Positions 9,508 to 19,539 of a stretch of 64,000 bases of DNA are shown piece by piece. The notes under the pieces were generated by a model. The model did no database searches. It was not told the origin of the DNA and saw only the letters and a list, made by a program, of their open reading frames with translations. The position numbers and the translations under genes were made by a program. The stretch comes from Acholoe squamosa (Eukaryota; Annelida; Polychaeta; Phyllodocida; Polynoidae): assembly GCA_949317995.1 (NCBI GenBank), contig OX439038.1, positions 35,469,113-35,533,112 of the forward strand. Direction: 5' to 3'. Numbering within the stretch: the first letter of the stretch is position 1; each line of letters begins with the position of its first letter.

Positions 9508-9790
9508 CCTATTTCCCAGCACTGAGGTTAATACAGAGTAAACTAGGATTATTTTACTTGTTTCCCATCGTACTCCCATTAAAAAATATGCAGTGGTTAA
9601 TATGTTAAAGAATCTAGTTATTTTAGTTTTGGTCGCCTACTTTAGCATTGAAAGTATTGAGAAATCTCTGATTCGGTCAGACATCAAAATGCTTTATTTT
9701 TGTTTTACCCGTTTAGGCTCCACCCCCGTAAAAATGCTTAGGAGGCTAAAAAGTAGACATAAAACTAATTTGAAGCAAGGAGAAATTATT
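9508..9790. repeat. Dispersed repeat R1, copy 2
   Basis: Direct copy of 8005-8275, continuous into GGAGAAATTATTTAG without the TIR element that splits copy 1. Confidence 0.75.
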
Positions 9791-9796
9791 TAGTTT

Positions 9797-9840
9797 TGTC
9801 ATATCCGTGTTATCCGGCGGAACTCTCTAGTATTGATGTC
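9797..9840 (+). repeat. LTR start fragment of the Gypsy-B family
   Basis: The first 44 bp (TGTCATATCCGTGTTATCC...) match the start of the Gypsy-B 3' LTR at 26139. The following 130 bp (to about 9975) are absent from that LTR and may be the missing part of a longer U3. Confidence 0.6.
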
Positions 9841-10050
9841 ACTCTCCCGGGCAGCGACTCCTAACCTCGTCTCTGCCCGAACCTACCGGACTACTTTCCT
9901 GACGTCACACGCTAAGCACCGCCCACGGCGCACATATGGTAAACAGAACGCACGTGTACACGAACCGTATTAAATAATAGTTTGGGCAATAGCAGTACCT
10001 ATACAAAATACAAAGTCAAAATACCCCAGCGGTTATGCTAGAAAAAACGT

Positions 10051-10225
10051 TTAAGGGAGCGTTCATTATTTATGGCAGGGGGGGGTGAGCAAATGAGGGG
10101 GGGGTCAAAATTTTGAGGGGTATTCAGAGGGGGGGGGTCATTTTTTTCAGCCTATTGTGAGAGGGGGGGTCATTTTTTTTCAACCTATTCCTGAGGGGCG
10201 GCGCAATTCCTTTTTTTGGGGTATT
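10051..10225. mobile_element. Poly-G TIR element fragment, GCGTTCATTATTTATGG type
   Basis: Begins AGGGAGCGTTCATTATTTAT and continues with alternating runs of 7-9 G and T. The opposite end type is at 14560-14711 (inverted). Only one terminus seen here. Confidence 0.6.
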
Positions 10226-10450
10226 CGCCAACACAATGTAAAATTTCACAACACAACACGATTTTTTTTCGCGACACGTCGCGAAGTTCACAATTCTCCA
10301 CCAAGTAATAGTACTTGTTAATGATTGCAGCCACAATTTTGCCCAACATTTTCTTATTACCTATCATTCATATCCATTTAATCATGTTGGTGCAAACTAT
10401 AAAAACAGATTAATTGGTCGTAATAACAAAGGGCGACGGTGCGTCTCTGT

Positions 10451-10489
10451 CCGGACACCCAAGGCCCTCGGTCCGAGGGCTGGGCCAGT
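10451..10489. repeat. Inverted repeat flanking the Gypsy-D fragment, left
   Basis: Holds the short palindrome GCCCTCGGTCCGAGGGC. About 37 bp recur in reverse complement at 11989-12031, on the other side of the Gypsy-D fragment. Confidence 0.6.
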
Positions 10490-10509
10490 AGTACAGGAGA
10501 GAAAGAATC

Positions 10510-11517
10510 GTGCCAATGAAAGGAACTGAGTTCTCCGACCGTCCTTGGTCTCGAATTGCTGCTGACTTCTGTTATCATGTTGGAACAAACTACCTAGTAG
10601 TTGTTGACTACTATTTAAGGGATATTGAGACAAGCAAAGTCACTAAAGGAGTTGACGCCGCAGAGACTGTCGCCAAACTTAAGAAAATATTTGTTCATCA
10701 GGGCATCCCCGTTATACTTGTCACAGACAATGGACCTCAGTTCAGTGCAAGAGACTTTGCAAACTTTGTAGATGAGTGGAAATTTGTGCATGTAACATCT
10801 TCGCTGAGATATCCACAGTCAAATGGTGAGGCCGAGCGAGCCGTACAGACAGTCAGAGGTATTCTCAACAAAGCTACTGATGTGGACTTAGCATTATTAA
10901 TGTACCGAAACACACCACTCCATAATGGCTTCTCACCAGCGCAACTAAATATGGGCAGGAAATTAAAGACCAGAGTCCCCTGCTATCCATCTGAACTCTT
11001 ACCAAGCACACCAGACCCGGTTGTTGTACGAAAAAAGGAGAGGATGTACAGAGCCAGTATGAAACTGAACTATGACCAACGACACCGTGTGAAAGAAGCC
11101 GGAGAGTTATCAGCAGGTGACAAAGTGTGGCTCCCTGATCTCAAGACTCATGGCACAATTGTAGGCAAAGCCAATGGACCGAGATCATATGTCATCTCAA
11201 CCCCAACAGGCCTCCTGAGGCAAAACCGCCGTATGACTAGAAATGTTGGACTACCACCTGCTACACTACCAATACCAGGTCCACCTAATACAGGACCTAT
11301 TCCAGCAGTTCATCCTCCTACACCAAGACGTGACATACCATCACATGCAGTCACCCCTAGGGTTGACTCACCTGACAAACCAACACTGAGGATTGATCAG
11401 CCGGGTACCCCTTCATATGTGAATGAACCTGATGACCCGCCAGGGGCTGATATTACTGAGCCTCGTAGGTCTGGGAGAGCCAGATCTGCACCTAAGCGTC
11501 TGATTGAAAACATGTGA
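10510..11517 (+). pseudogene. pol: Gypsy-D integrase fragment (core and C-terminal tail)
   Basis: About 335 open codons covering the integrase catalytic core: first Asp in IAADF, second Asp in TDNGPQF, Glu in NGEAERAV (D,D-35-E type), then a GPY-like region and a Pro/Thr-rich tail ending in RRSGRARSAPKRL, a tail type seen in some metazoan Gypsy elements. Protease, RT, RNase H and the integrase zinc finger are missing upstream, so this is a 5'-truncated copy. It is followed by a polypurine tract (11742-11750) and a 3' LTR. The given start is only the first in-frame start after the break near 10490. Confidence 0.85.
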
Positions 11518-11750
11518 AAGACTCAATGAGATATCAGTTTAGTTTAACTTGAGAGATAATTTCATAGCAAGATACTAGCTATAATCATGTTCTTATTTGG
11601 TTGATAAGTATTATTCATTCATGAACATTTCAAGACAAAGAGATTGATAAGTGAGCTACTCATTTTGATCGATAGGTATTATTCATCTATGAACATTTCA
11701 AGACAAAGAGACTAATAAGTGAACTTCTCATTTTCCAAAAAAAAGGGAGA
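11518..11750 (+). other. 3' untranslated region and polypurine tract of Gypsy-D
   Basis: Contains two about 70-bp tandem copies with CATGAACATTTCAAGACAAAGAG or close variants, then AAAAAAAAGGGAGA directly before the LTR start; such a purine run is the usual primer for plus-strand DNA synthesis. Confidence 0.6.
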
Positions 11751-11976
11751 TGTGGTATGACCGGTATGCCTATATGGTGCTGCCACCAGTGACTGTGTGG
11801 GGAACTAAAAAGTAAAGTGAGTGGGTTGAGTGGGACACAACTTTGGGGGTTTAGGAAGCGGAGATCAGCATGTCAACATGTGGCTGAAACTGAATTTGTA
11901 ACACTACAAGTCTACTCTACATTAAAGAACTTCAAGAACTAATCTTCTAAATGTTTGCTCAATAGAGTATCCAACA
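11751..11976 (+). repeat. 3' LTR of Gypsy-D
   Basis: 226 bp from TGTGGTATGA to ATCCAACA, starting right after the polypurine tract and bounded TG..CA. No second copy in the window, so the right limit is provisional. Confidence 0.65.
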
Positions 11977-11988
11977 ATTGCCGAAGGC

Positions 11989-12031
11989 GATCAGCCCAGC
12001 CTGAGGACCGAGGGCCTTGGGTTTCTGGAAG
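11989..12031. repeat. Inverted repeat flanking the Gypsy-D fragment, right
   Basis: Reverse complement of 10451-10489 with a few mismatches. The 500 bp to the right (12032-12548) hold no gene or repeat that I recognise. Confidence 0.6.
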
Positions 12032-12548
12032 AGACAAACCGGAGCCCTTTGTTTACGTTCTGACACGAGAAAAAGCTTTGATTTTCCTTAAAATAATTCA
12101 CAAATAAGACAGAAAAGCCACAAACAGGAAGTGAGACCGGAAGTGCTTTTATGGGTCCCCTGACCCAACATGCGCTCTCAACCAATCAGATTGCAGGAAA
12201 GGCGACCCAACTGCACTCGAGTGTTAGAACAACTTGCTTACATCACTAGACCTGGTGCTCCTTTAGACGTTGCTTAAAGGTGCTCATGATTATATTTTTA
12301 AATTCATTGCAATAGTACCTCCCATATATAACGTGTGATTTGTGGATAAGGCACACTGTAGGAGCAAATTCAAAAGATCAAATGAGAATATGAAGTTGGC
12401 TCCAGAAATTCCAAAAACATTCTTGGGAGATACTCTCATACTCCATTATTATTGCTCCCATGCTGTACTACTTAACTAATGTGGTACAGTAATAAAAATG
12501 TATTCTCTTGCATGAAGTTTGTATTTAGGAATGTTTTAGTCCTGACTA

Positions 12549-13145
12549 CCATAACGTCTTGCATATAAGGCGTGTCTTAGGCCTATGTGCGAATCAGAGC
12601 CCAGGTGCACCTTATAGGATCAGCCTGAGTTAAGGGCACATCTTATACGTGGTGTTTATTCAAATATCATTTGATACATAAAATGATTTACCCTGAAAAA
12701 CATTTAAATAGCCCCCCACCTCCATCAAACCTATGGGTAAAGCTAATGAATGCTGAAAAGGTGTTGGGCAGTATCAGCTCCCCTCCAACCCTACCAGTAC
12801 TCTATGGTGGCCATAGCTTTTCACACCTTCCCATGTGACACTCACACCATCCAATGCCACCCACACTCCATCTCATGCCGCCCTCACACCCTCCAATGTC
12901 GCAGTAACACCTTAGCAAGGCTTTCCCCACAACTTAGGCCTATTCAATGTACATGTAGGTTGGCTTTTACCAAGGGAGGCTATGTCTTACAGCATATGTC
13001 AAAAGGTTGGGGTGCACCTTATACAAGGGTTTTTTAAAATATTAATCCAGAAGCAGCAGGTGTGCCTTATATGCAAAACACACATCCCTGAGTTAGGGGT
13101 GCACCTTATACATGAGCTCCGCCTTATATATGCGGGAGATTACGG
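12549..13145. mobile_element. TIR element of the CCGTAATCTCCCGC/GTATAAGGCGC family
   Basis: Repeated words such as GGTGCACCTTATA and TATAAGGCG in both orientations, ending GCGGGAGATTACGGTA. Other members: 39970-40141, 42241-43224 and, more diverged, 52945-53190. No coding capacity. Confidence 0.65.
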
Positions 13146-14559
13146 TAAACTTCATTTTCAATAATCTTGGTGGCCAAAAGAGATCGCAAAGCACATTTTT
13201 CTGTAATTCCAATTACCATTTTCTTATTCCATGTACCGGGTAATTAGTTCAGGGTGTCAGGAGCAGTGAACCATTATCAAATCAGCTTATCATCTTATAT
13301 CTGGCACAAGGGTCTTCTGTCAAGAAAGAGAGAATGGTAAACATTCTCCAATCTGTTGTGGACCATCAGAGTAGATGACAGCAGTGGCTTCCTAGAAGTA
13401 TACATAGAAAAGCATGTCTCTTGAGCTGAGAGGTGCCAGCAAAGTTCTCAGTGGTAAAAAAGTCACCTACTATAATCACAGCAACTACTGATCAGAACCT
13501 CCAGTTTCTAACCCTTAGTTTCACTTTTGAAATCAATGCTTTTGCGATTGATATCCATCACACCTACTAAATTAATGTTAAAAAATGAGATCAGAATGAA
13601 ATTGAAACACTAGAAAAATCTCAAAAAGTTTGTCTTTGTATGCGCAAATTTTGAAAAAGACAGCTGCAAGTGCTTCAATCACTACAGTTAGTCAGGAATA
13701 GGTTGCATGATTTAGCTGGCTAAGACATCCTGTATTTCCCTGTGTATTACTAAAAGCCTGTACGGGCTTGTAAACACACTTAAGTGACAAATTTACCAGG
13801 ATTATAAACAGGGCAGGCTTATACACAGGGCAGGCTTATATTTCTCTACATGAAATAATGAGGGAGTGGCAAACAGTTTGCTCAAGACTTATCTATGGTT
13901 TGTACATCATTCTTTAGACATTTTCTATAATCCTTTATCTTTCTTTGCATGAAATATAAGGGTGGCGGAAATTGATATAGCTGAAAAAACATATAAACAC
14001 CATATGTTGAAGTATGGTAATGGTCCAAAATGTTTTTTCATTGAGCACAGAGGCCATACACAGGGAAATATAGTACCCACTTAAACTGCATCAGTGGTGG
14101 CCCATGCTAGTGCCCCCTATGGAGGAGCCTTCAAAATAGGTACTTTTTATACAGATGTCAATCAATCAATGGCAGGGTATTCACATTTCAATTTTTCAAA
14201 AGATCGGAACCATTTTGAAAAAGGCTTTGCATTTATACTATATGAAAGCTGGCTAACGGCTGATAGCTTTTACAACATTCTACAACGGCCACCCCATTTT
14301 TAACATAATAATTGGAATGGTTTAAATTCAGGTAGAATACACTTTAGCTGGCGCACATCTTGCTGCGCATTAGGATTAGCATAGGGTTAGCATTAGGGTA
14401 GCTAAAGGGTTCACTTAATTCAGCACCGGCTAAAGTGCATTAGTCTCTCAATTTCTCCTAATATGACAGGAATGAAGAGACCTGATGTACACAGACTTTG
14501 TTGAACATGGTTAAATGTATAAGGTAATGTGATGGGAATCATTTTCTTTCAATCAGTTC
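13146..14559. other. No gene recognised
   Basis: AT-rich sequence without coding signal, splice structure or repeat that I can place. Confidence 0.5.
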
Positions 14560-14711
14560 TAAGGGGGGGGGGTCATTTTTTTTCAACCCATTCCTAAGGG
14601 GGAGGGTCACTTTTTTTCAACCTATTCCCAGGGGGGGGTAATTTTTTTTTGACGTATTCGTTCTGCCAGATTGGCACCCCCCCCCCTGCCATAAATAATG
14701 AACGCTCCCTA
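14560..14711. mobile_element. Poly-G TIR element fragment, GCGTTCATTATTTATGG type, inverted
   Basis: G runs alternating with T runs, ending CCATAAATAATGAACGCTCC, the reverse complement of the start at 10051. Confidence 0.6.
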
Positions 14712-15365
14712 AGAATGTTCTCTAATGTTTTTGAATGTTGAAAATTATGTTAGAAAATGTTTTAAAATGTTAGAAAAAAAACGTTTGTACCGGTACCCTG
14801 GAAACAAGGAACGACTTTTCACCACTTTGACACGAGTAAATTTGGTGAAAATTTGGTTCAGCAGAAATTCTTGTGAAATCTTGTGAATTTCACGAGTTCT
14901 TCACATTTTATTGTCAGATGCATGTAGGCCTAAAAGGCACATGGCTATTGTATTATTGACCAATGGGAGGCATCCCTGGCATATACTGCGGAGTCGGGGG
15001 CTGAAGGTGTTAGTCATAGTGCCGTCGGGGTCTAATGGCGGCCCCCAGCTGATAATGGCTATGTGAGCTATACATCTGAAAGTCATGTGAAATTCACATG
15101 AAATCGCATGAATTTCATGTGAATTGCTGCTCACAAATTCACGTGAATTCACGTGATCAATAACGTGAATTACACCAAATTTTCTTGTAAAATCACATGA
15201 ATTTCACCTGAATTCACAAAAAATTGTTTCTAGGGTATGAACGTTGAAAAACGTCAGAATGAGTCAACGTTTTAATGTTAGAATAGCCTAACATTCACAA
15301 CAAACATTTCCAAACTTTGAAATTATGTTGAAAAAACGTCAGAAAACGTCTTTTTGTTCACTGGG
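14712..15365. mobile_element. ACGTTTT-repeat TIR element, split by a smaller one
   Basis: Made of degenerate AACGTTTT/AAAACGTT words, ending TGTTCACTGGG. The same element type in the opposite orientation is at 38335-39668. A second element occupies 14797-15236. Confidence 0.65.
14797..15236. mobile_element. TIR element with CCCTRGAAACAA ends
   Basis: Ends CCCTGGAAACAA and TTGTTTCTAGGG are inverted repeats flanked by TA on both sides. The interior repeats CACGTGAATT/TCACATGAA words. Inserted in the ACGTTTT element. Confidence 0.6.
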
Positions 15366-15489
15366 AAGCATGGCTTTTGAAAGAGGTGTCAAGCTGTCTC
15401 TCCAATCTTACAATTTACATTCCGGGAAAGACTTTCAGTTGAAGCCAGAGCAGTGAGATTGTCTAAAGTACCTCTATGAAGGAAAAGAT

Positions 15490-15785
15490 GTAGGGGGGGG
15501 TGGGTTTTCGTGTGGATGTGTGGAAATTTTTTACGCACCCCCTCGACGGAAGTCAAAATTTTTTGCGCCCCCCCACACCGGAGGCGCGGAGAGTTTTCGC
15601 ACCCCTCTTTGATCTATAGTAGTGTGCAGGTTTTTTTGCTAAATATAGGGTGAATTTTTTTAGCCCCCCCTCAAGAGGGGTCAAAATCTTTTTAGCCCCC
15701 CTCGGGAGGGGTCTGAAAATTTTACACCCCCTCTCAAACCAACCACCCCCCCCCCCACTGTTGATAAATAATGACCACTCCCTAA
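15490..15785. mobile_element. Poly-G TIR element, GGTCATTATTTATCAAC type (left arm)
   Basis: G-rich and C-rich runs ending TTGATAAATAATGACCACTC. The left TIR is deleted here but present in the mirror copy at 17471-17788. Confidence 0.75.
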
Positions 15786-15790
15786 GTGAA

Positions 15791-15970
15791 CGGGCTTCCC
15801 TAGCCCACTTAAAAGGGTCTATATCTCCTCTTTCCTATCCCCTCAGGATGTGTGTGGTGCACATATGCGCGGGCACTGACACATTCCTATGTTAAATTAT
15901 CAACCTGTGAAGCACGGGATAGCCACTTAGTGCCGCTAATGTGCTGTAAAACACAAATCAATCAATCAAT
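15791..15970 (+). mobile_element. SINE-like insertion, GGGCTTCCCTAGC family
   Basis: Flanked by an 11-bp target duplication, CCCTAAGTGAA (15780-15790 and 15971-15981), with an (AATC)n tail. The mirror arm shows the empty site. A second copy is at 41727-41907. Confidence 0.85.
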
Positions 15971-16272
15971 CCCTAAGTGAAATTTGCTTTAGAATTCCCA
16001 CGGAAATGTGTCACTGGCACTGCATCAGTGCATGACTTCTAGAGTAGAGGCTCCTATTATCAGCAGGGCCCTATTATCAGCAGTTTTGATCAATCTGAGG
16101 TCATAAACCAATGTTTCTAAGTCCTGGGAGAGTGTACCAAAGGTAAAAAGCTAATTGATTGCATCCAGCACACATATAAATAGCTGTTTCACATAAATCA
16201 CATGTGAAGCAGACTTTTTCTTGTTTGAGAATTAGGGAGTTATCATTTTTTAACAACACGGGGGGGGGGGCT

Positions 16273-16384
16273 GGCCACGTGACGTGTGGCGGACGAGTGG
16301 TAGGCCCCCTGGTGTAATGGATACGAACCCAGAGGCAGGTGCTGCCACCTGCCATCCGGATTCCCCCACTACACCCGAAGACCT
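16273..16384 (-). repeat. Gypsy-A LTR (U3) fragment
   Basis: About 112 bp nearly identical to 7725-7843, from GGCCACGTGACGTGTGGCGG to ACACCCGAAGACCT. Confidence 0.8.
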
Positions 16385-16702
16385 TTTTTTAACAACAGGG
16401 GGGGGGAGGCTGGTGGGTCTGTGTACGGATGCGAGAAAAAAATTTCGCCCCCCCTCTCAAGGGGGCAAAATCTTTTCGACCCCCTCATAAGGGACGAAAA
16501 TCACGCGCGAAAGTCCCCTTTTAGCCTATAGTAATGCACAGGGTTTTCCACTGAAAACAGGTGAAATTATTTTGACCCCCCCATCAGAGGTATTGAAAAA
16601 ATTCTGACCCCCCTGGTCAAGGGGTTGAAAAAACTCTGATCCCCCCCTCAAAACCACAAGCCCACCCCCCCCCCCCGTTGTTAAAATATGATCACTTCCT
16701 TA
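16384..16702. mobile_element. Poly-G TIR element, GATCATTTTTTAACAAC type
   Basis: TTTTTTAACAACAGGGGGGG start and GTTGTTAAAATATGATCAC end; same class as 26469-26801 and 36605-36928. Lies in the palindrome spacer. Confidence 0.7.
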
Positions 16703-16870
16703 TCTGGGTCAAATCCCTTACAGCCTATAATTGCCTCGATTATCAAGATAATTGATATTTCATGAATGTTAAGAACATATTTTTGTGCAGAAATGTGCTC
16801 AACTATGAGTTAATGGAAAAGGGTATGGACACATATTTATGGCCTCTTTCAATATATTTAGGTCTGTGTA

Positions 16871-17181
16871 GGGGTATGGTATTTACACTTTTACGTTCAT
16901 GTACCCATGGGACTCAGACCTAGGTCTTCGGGTGTAGTGGGGGAATCCGGATGGCAGGTGGCAGCACCTGCCTCTGGGTTCGTATCCATTACACCAGGGG
17001 GCCTACCACTCGTCCGCCACACGTCGTGAACCCTTTCGAGGAGAAACGGTATGATCGGAAGTGTGTTCCTGGTACCGGCGAAAGTTGAAAGTTTACCTGC
17101 TCATATTTAACAAGCGAAAATGGCGCCACGTTAGCGCTTCTCCCCGAAAGACGTAACCGCCACACGTCACGTGGCCAGCCC
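16871..17181 (+). repeat. Gypsy-A LTR (U3) fragment, split by a 131-bp insertion
   Basis: 16871-17025 and 17157-17181 match the Gypsy-A LTR on the plus strand. Between them lies 17026-17156, flanked by a 12-bp direct repeat CCGCCACACGTC (17014-17025, 17157-17168), hence a later insertion. Its ends (CTTTCGAGGAGAAACG and CGCTTCTCCCCGAAAG) are imperfect inverted repeats. Confidence 0.75.
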
Positions 17182-17470
17182 CCCCCCTGTTGTTAAAAAA
17201 TGATAACTCCCTAATTCTCAAAGAAGAAAAAGTCTGCTTCACATGTGATTTATGTGAAACAGCTATTTATATGTGTGCTGGATGCAATCAATTAGCTTTT
17301 TACCTTTGGTACACTCTCCCAGGACTTAGAAACATTGGTTTAGGACCTCAGATTGATCAAAACTGCTGATAATAGGGCCCTGCCAATAATAGGAGCCTCT
17401 ACTCTAGAAGTCATGCACTGATGCAGTGCCAGTGACACATTTCCGTGGGAATTCTAAAGCAAATTTCACT

Positions 17471-17788
17471 TAGGGAGTGGTCATTATTTATCAACAGTGG
17501 GGGGGTGGTGGGTTTGAGGGGGGGTGTAAAATTTTCAGACCTCTCCCAAGGGGGGGCTAAAAAGATTTTGACCCCTCTTGAGGGGGGGGCTAAAAAAATT
17601 CACCCTATATTTAGCAAAAAAACCTGCACACTACTATAGATCAAAGAGGGGTGCGAAAACTCTCCGCGCCTCCGGTGTGGGGGGCGCAAAAAATTTTGAC
17701 TTCCGTCGAGGGGCTGCGTAAAAAATTTCCACACGTCCACGCGAAAACCCACCCCCCCCCCTCTTTGATAAATAATGACCACTCCTTA
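17471..17788. mobile_element. Poly-G TIR element, GGTCATTATTTATCAAC type (right arm)
   Basis: Starts TAGGGAGTGGTCATTATTTA and ends with its inverted copy; interior has poly-G/poly-C runs joined by AAAATTTT-like blocks. Mirror of 15490-15785. Confidence 0.8.
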
Positions 17789-17985
17789 CCGTATGAGGTT
17801 GGCAAATGAGAAATTACATCTTTTCCTTCATAGAGGTACTTTAGACAATCTCACTGCTCTGGCTTCAACTGAAAGTCTTTCCCGGAATGTAAATTGTAAG
17901 ATTGGAGAGACAGCTTGACATCTCTTTCAAAAGCCATGCTTACGTAGACTCATGCCTGGCCCACTATGCTTCTCTTGCTTGTCTC

Positions 17986-18115
17986 GTCATCCCTCAACAG
18001 GGATGGCGGGTCATTGCGCGCGGCACAATTACCCGGCGGAAACACCAGGCTGGTGGCGCCACCCACGGCACTCCACCACACTAATCAAAACATTCTCTTC
18101 GTCGTCATTCAATTT
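17986..18115 (+). repeat. Dispersed repeat R2 (GGGATGGCGGGTCATTG)
   Basis: About 130 bp, including ACCCGGCGGAAACACCAGGC and GGTGGCGCCACCC, recurs in reverse complement at 35107-35250. Possibly a SINE; no tail or target duplication was established. 18116-18480 is pyrimidine-rich with nothing recognised. Confidence 0.6.
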
Positions 18116-18479
18116 CCTTTGTATCACTCTCCCATTCATTCCAATTTTCACCCACCCACCCACTCCTAATTCCTTTGTTCATCCCTATTTACCTTTAAGT
18201 TTAACACCCCTTTTACTTATGCCCTATAGGGGCCTGTATTTAAGTGTTCATACCGTATTTACATTATCTCAATATCCTGTTATACAACATCTCTGGTTAA
18301 TACATTATATTTTTCTTACATTTATTATAAGTACATACCCTCTTTAATACCTACTCATAAGTCATATCAATTTTATTCATCATCAATTGTTCTTATCCAC
18401 ATGTATGTACTTAATATTATTTCATGTTGATATGCCCGAGATACTGACAGCCCATAGCTCTAGCACTCGATCGGCCGTA

Positions 18480-18580
18480 TCGCACACCCCCCGTGCGATA
18501 ACCCGCGAAAATATCACACGCCGAGGTCACGTGACCATTTAGTGACGTCATAGCTCCAAGATGGCGATGTAAACAATGCG
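18480..18580. promoter_or_regulatory. Promoter-like motif cluster
   Basis: Within about 60 bp: a CACGTGAC E-box, a TGACGTCA CRE-type site and AAGATGGCG, a YY1-type site, in GC-rich sequence. No adjacent gene is recognised, so its function is only a possibility. Confidence 0.35.
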
Positions 18581-18658
18581 CAAGGGGAGTCATTCTGGTA
18601 AATTCTATTGTAATTCAGCAGTTTTAGATCAAAATAACATGAAATAAATGCAAATGAA

Positions 18659-18792
18659 CACGAGTGGGGAGAATTTTTGAGGGTTATCTCACTTGCCGAT
18701 CAGGTGCCGCATCGCACTCCGCCCTGCGGGCGTCGTGCGATACGGCACCTGATCGGCAAGTGAGATAACCCTCAAAAATTCTCCCCACTCGT
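18659..18792. repeat. Near-perfect 57-bp-arm hairpin
   Basis: CACGAGTGGGGAGAATTTTT (18659) pairs with its complement ending at 18792; only about one mismatch across the arms. The loop is about 18 bp. Nothing coding. Confidence 0.85.
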
Positions 18793-18889
18793 GAACATTT
18801 GCCTATTTTTTTAACTCCAAATATAATAAATATCATCACAATTCAATTCTTCCTTGTTACTGGTGCAAAGCAGGGGACATATGGGTCGC

Positions 18890-19150
18890 ATACAGTACCG
18901 GTAATGACGGTTCGTGCAGACGGGCCCGACTGGGTCGGCCAATCCTGACGATCGGGAGCGGCTGCGTGGGCGTCCGATCGAGTCTGACAATATCAAACAT
19001 GTTTGATACTCCCAATCGGATCGGGACCACACTCCTTAGATACCGATCGAGTCTGGCCCGTCTGCGGTCGCAGACGGGCCAGACTCGTGTACGTGTACGG
19101 CTCGTGTACACGTGCGTTCTGTTTACAATATGCCGCACAGCTTTGTCAAC
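18890..19150. repeat. CpG-rich repeat with GACGGGCC words
   Basis: Clusters of GATCGAGTCTG and GCAGACGGGCC in both orientations. GTGTACACGTGCGTTCTGTT near 19105 is the reverse complement of 9950-9970. Unclassified. Confidence 0.4.
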
Positions 19151-19404
19151 TGCATACACCACAAAATATAGTCCTCCCTAAACGCCTTAACTTCCACACT
19201 TAGATCGGTTATCTGTAGCTTTTGAATTCAATTTTTTCTTTTACTTCTCTCTTTTTGATCGTTTCAAATGATATCTGACATCACTTTATTTAGATATCAA
19301 TTCCCACGCGTAATGGACAGATTTGGTCCCTAGTCGAGTGATAAGGAAGGTTTGCGCAGAGATACAGTGAGTGCCCGGAGCGAAATTTCTGCCGACCGGA
19401 GATT

Positions 19405-19525
19405 GTATTGATGTGTCGTAAAAAATAAAGTACTTCCGGTTCAAGCAATGGTGTCGTTTGGTTCGTCTGTTAATTACAATTTATAATCTACCTCCATCTG
19501 AGCTCCATACGCAGCAGATGTGACA
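19405..19525 (+). repeat. 5' LTR of Gypsy-B (3' part)
   Basis: Matches the last 120 bp of the 3' LTR, ending GCAGATGTGACA. Contains ATAAAG near 19427. The sequence before 19405 does not match the 3' LTR start, so the left boundary is unknown. Confidence 0.8.
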
Positions 19526-19526
19526 A

Positions 19527-19539
19527 TGGCGATGAGGAT
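19527..19539 (+). promoter_or_regulatory. Primer binding site, tRNA-Ser type (Gypsy-B)
   Basis: TGGCGATGAGGAT, one base after the LTR. From family knowledge it differs by one base from the complement of a metazoan tRNA-Ser 3' end. Confidence 0.5.

Larger units (their letters stand above)
16231..17216. mobile_element. Composite TIR element carrying Gypsy-A LTR pieces
   Basis: Outer ends TTAGGGAGTTATCATTTTTT and its complement near 17216 enclose poly-G, then inverted fragments of the Gypsy-A LTR, then a central poly-G element (16384-16702). It forms the middle of the giant palindrome. Confidence 0.65.
15366..17941. repeat. Giant palindrome with arms of about 1 kb
   Basis: 15366-16384 and 16918-17941 are reverse complements with a spacer of about 530 bp. 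Matching pairs include CATTCCGGGAAAGACTTTC near 15418 with its complement near 17872, and the block 15971-16230 with 17218-17470. Differences are a few substitutions plus arm-specific events: a SINE only in the left arm (15791-15970), a 131-bp insertion only in the right arm (17026-17156), and a deletion in the left poly-G element. The left boundary coincides with the CACTGGG end of the neighbouring TIR element. Confidence 0.9.

Noticed and set aside
10124-10336. Open frames in the G-run regions (10.1, 15.6, 16.3, 17.5, 36.9 kb)
   Set aside because: Produced by homopolymer runs in TIR elements; low-complexity Pro/Gly/Lys peptides with no coding features.
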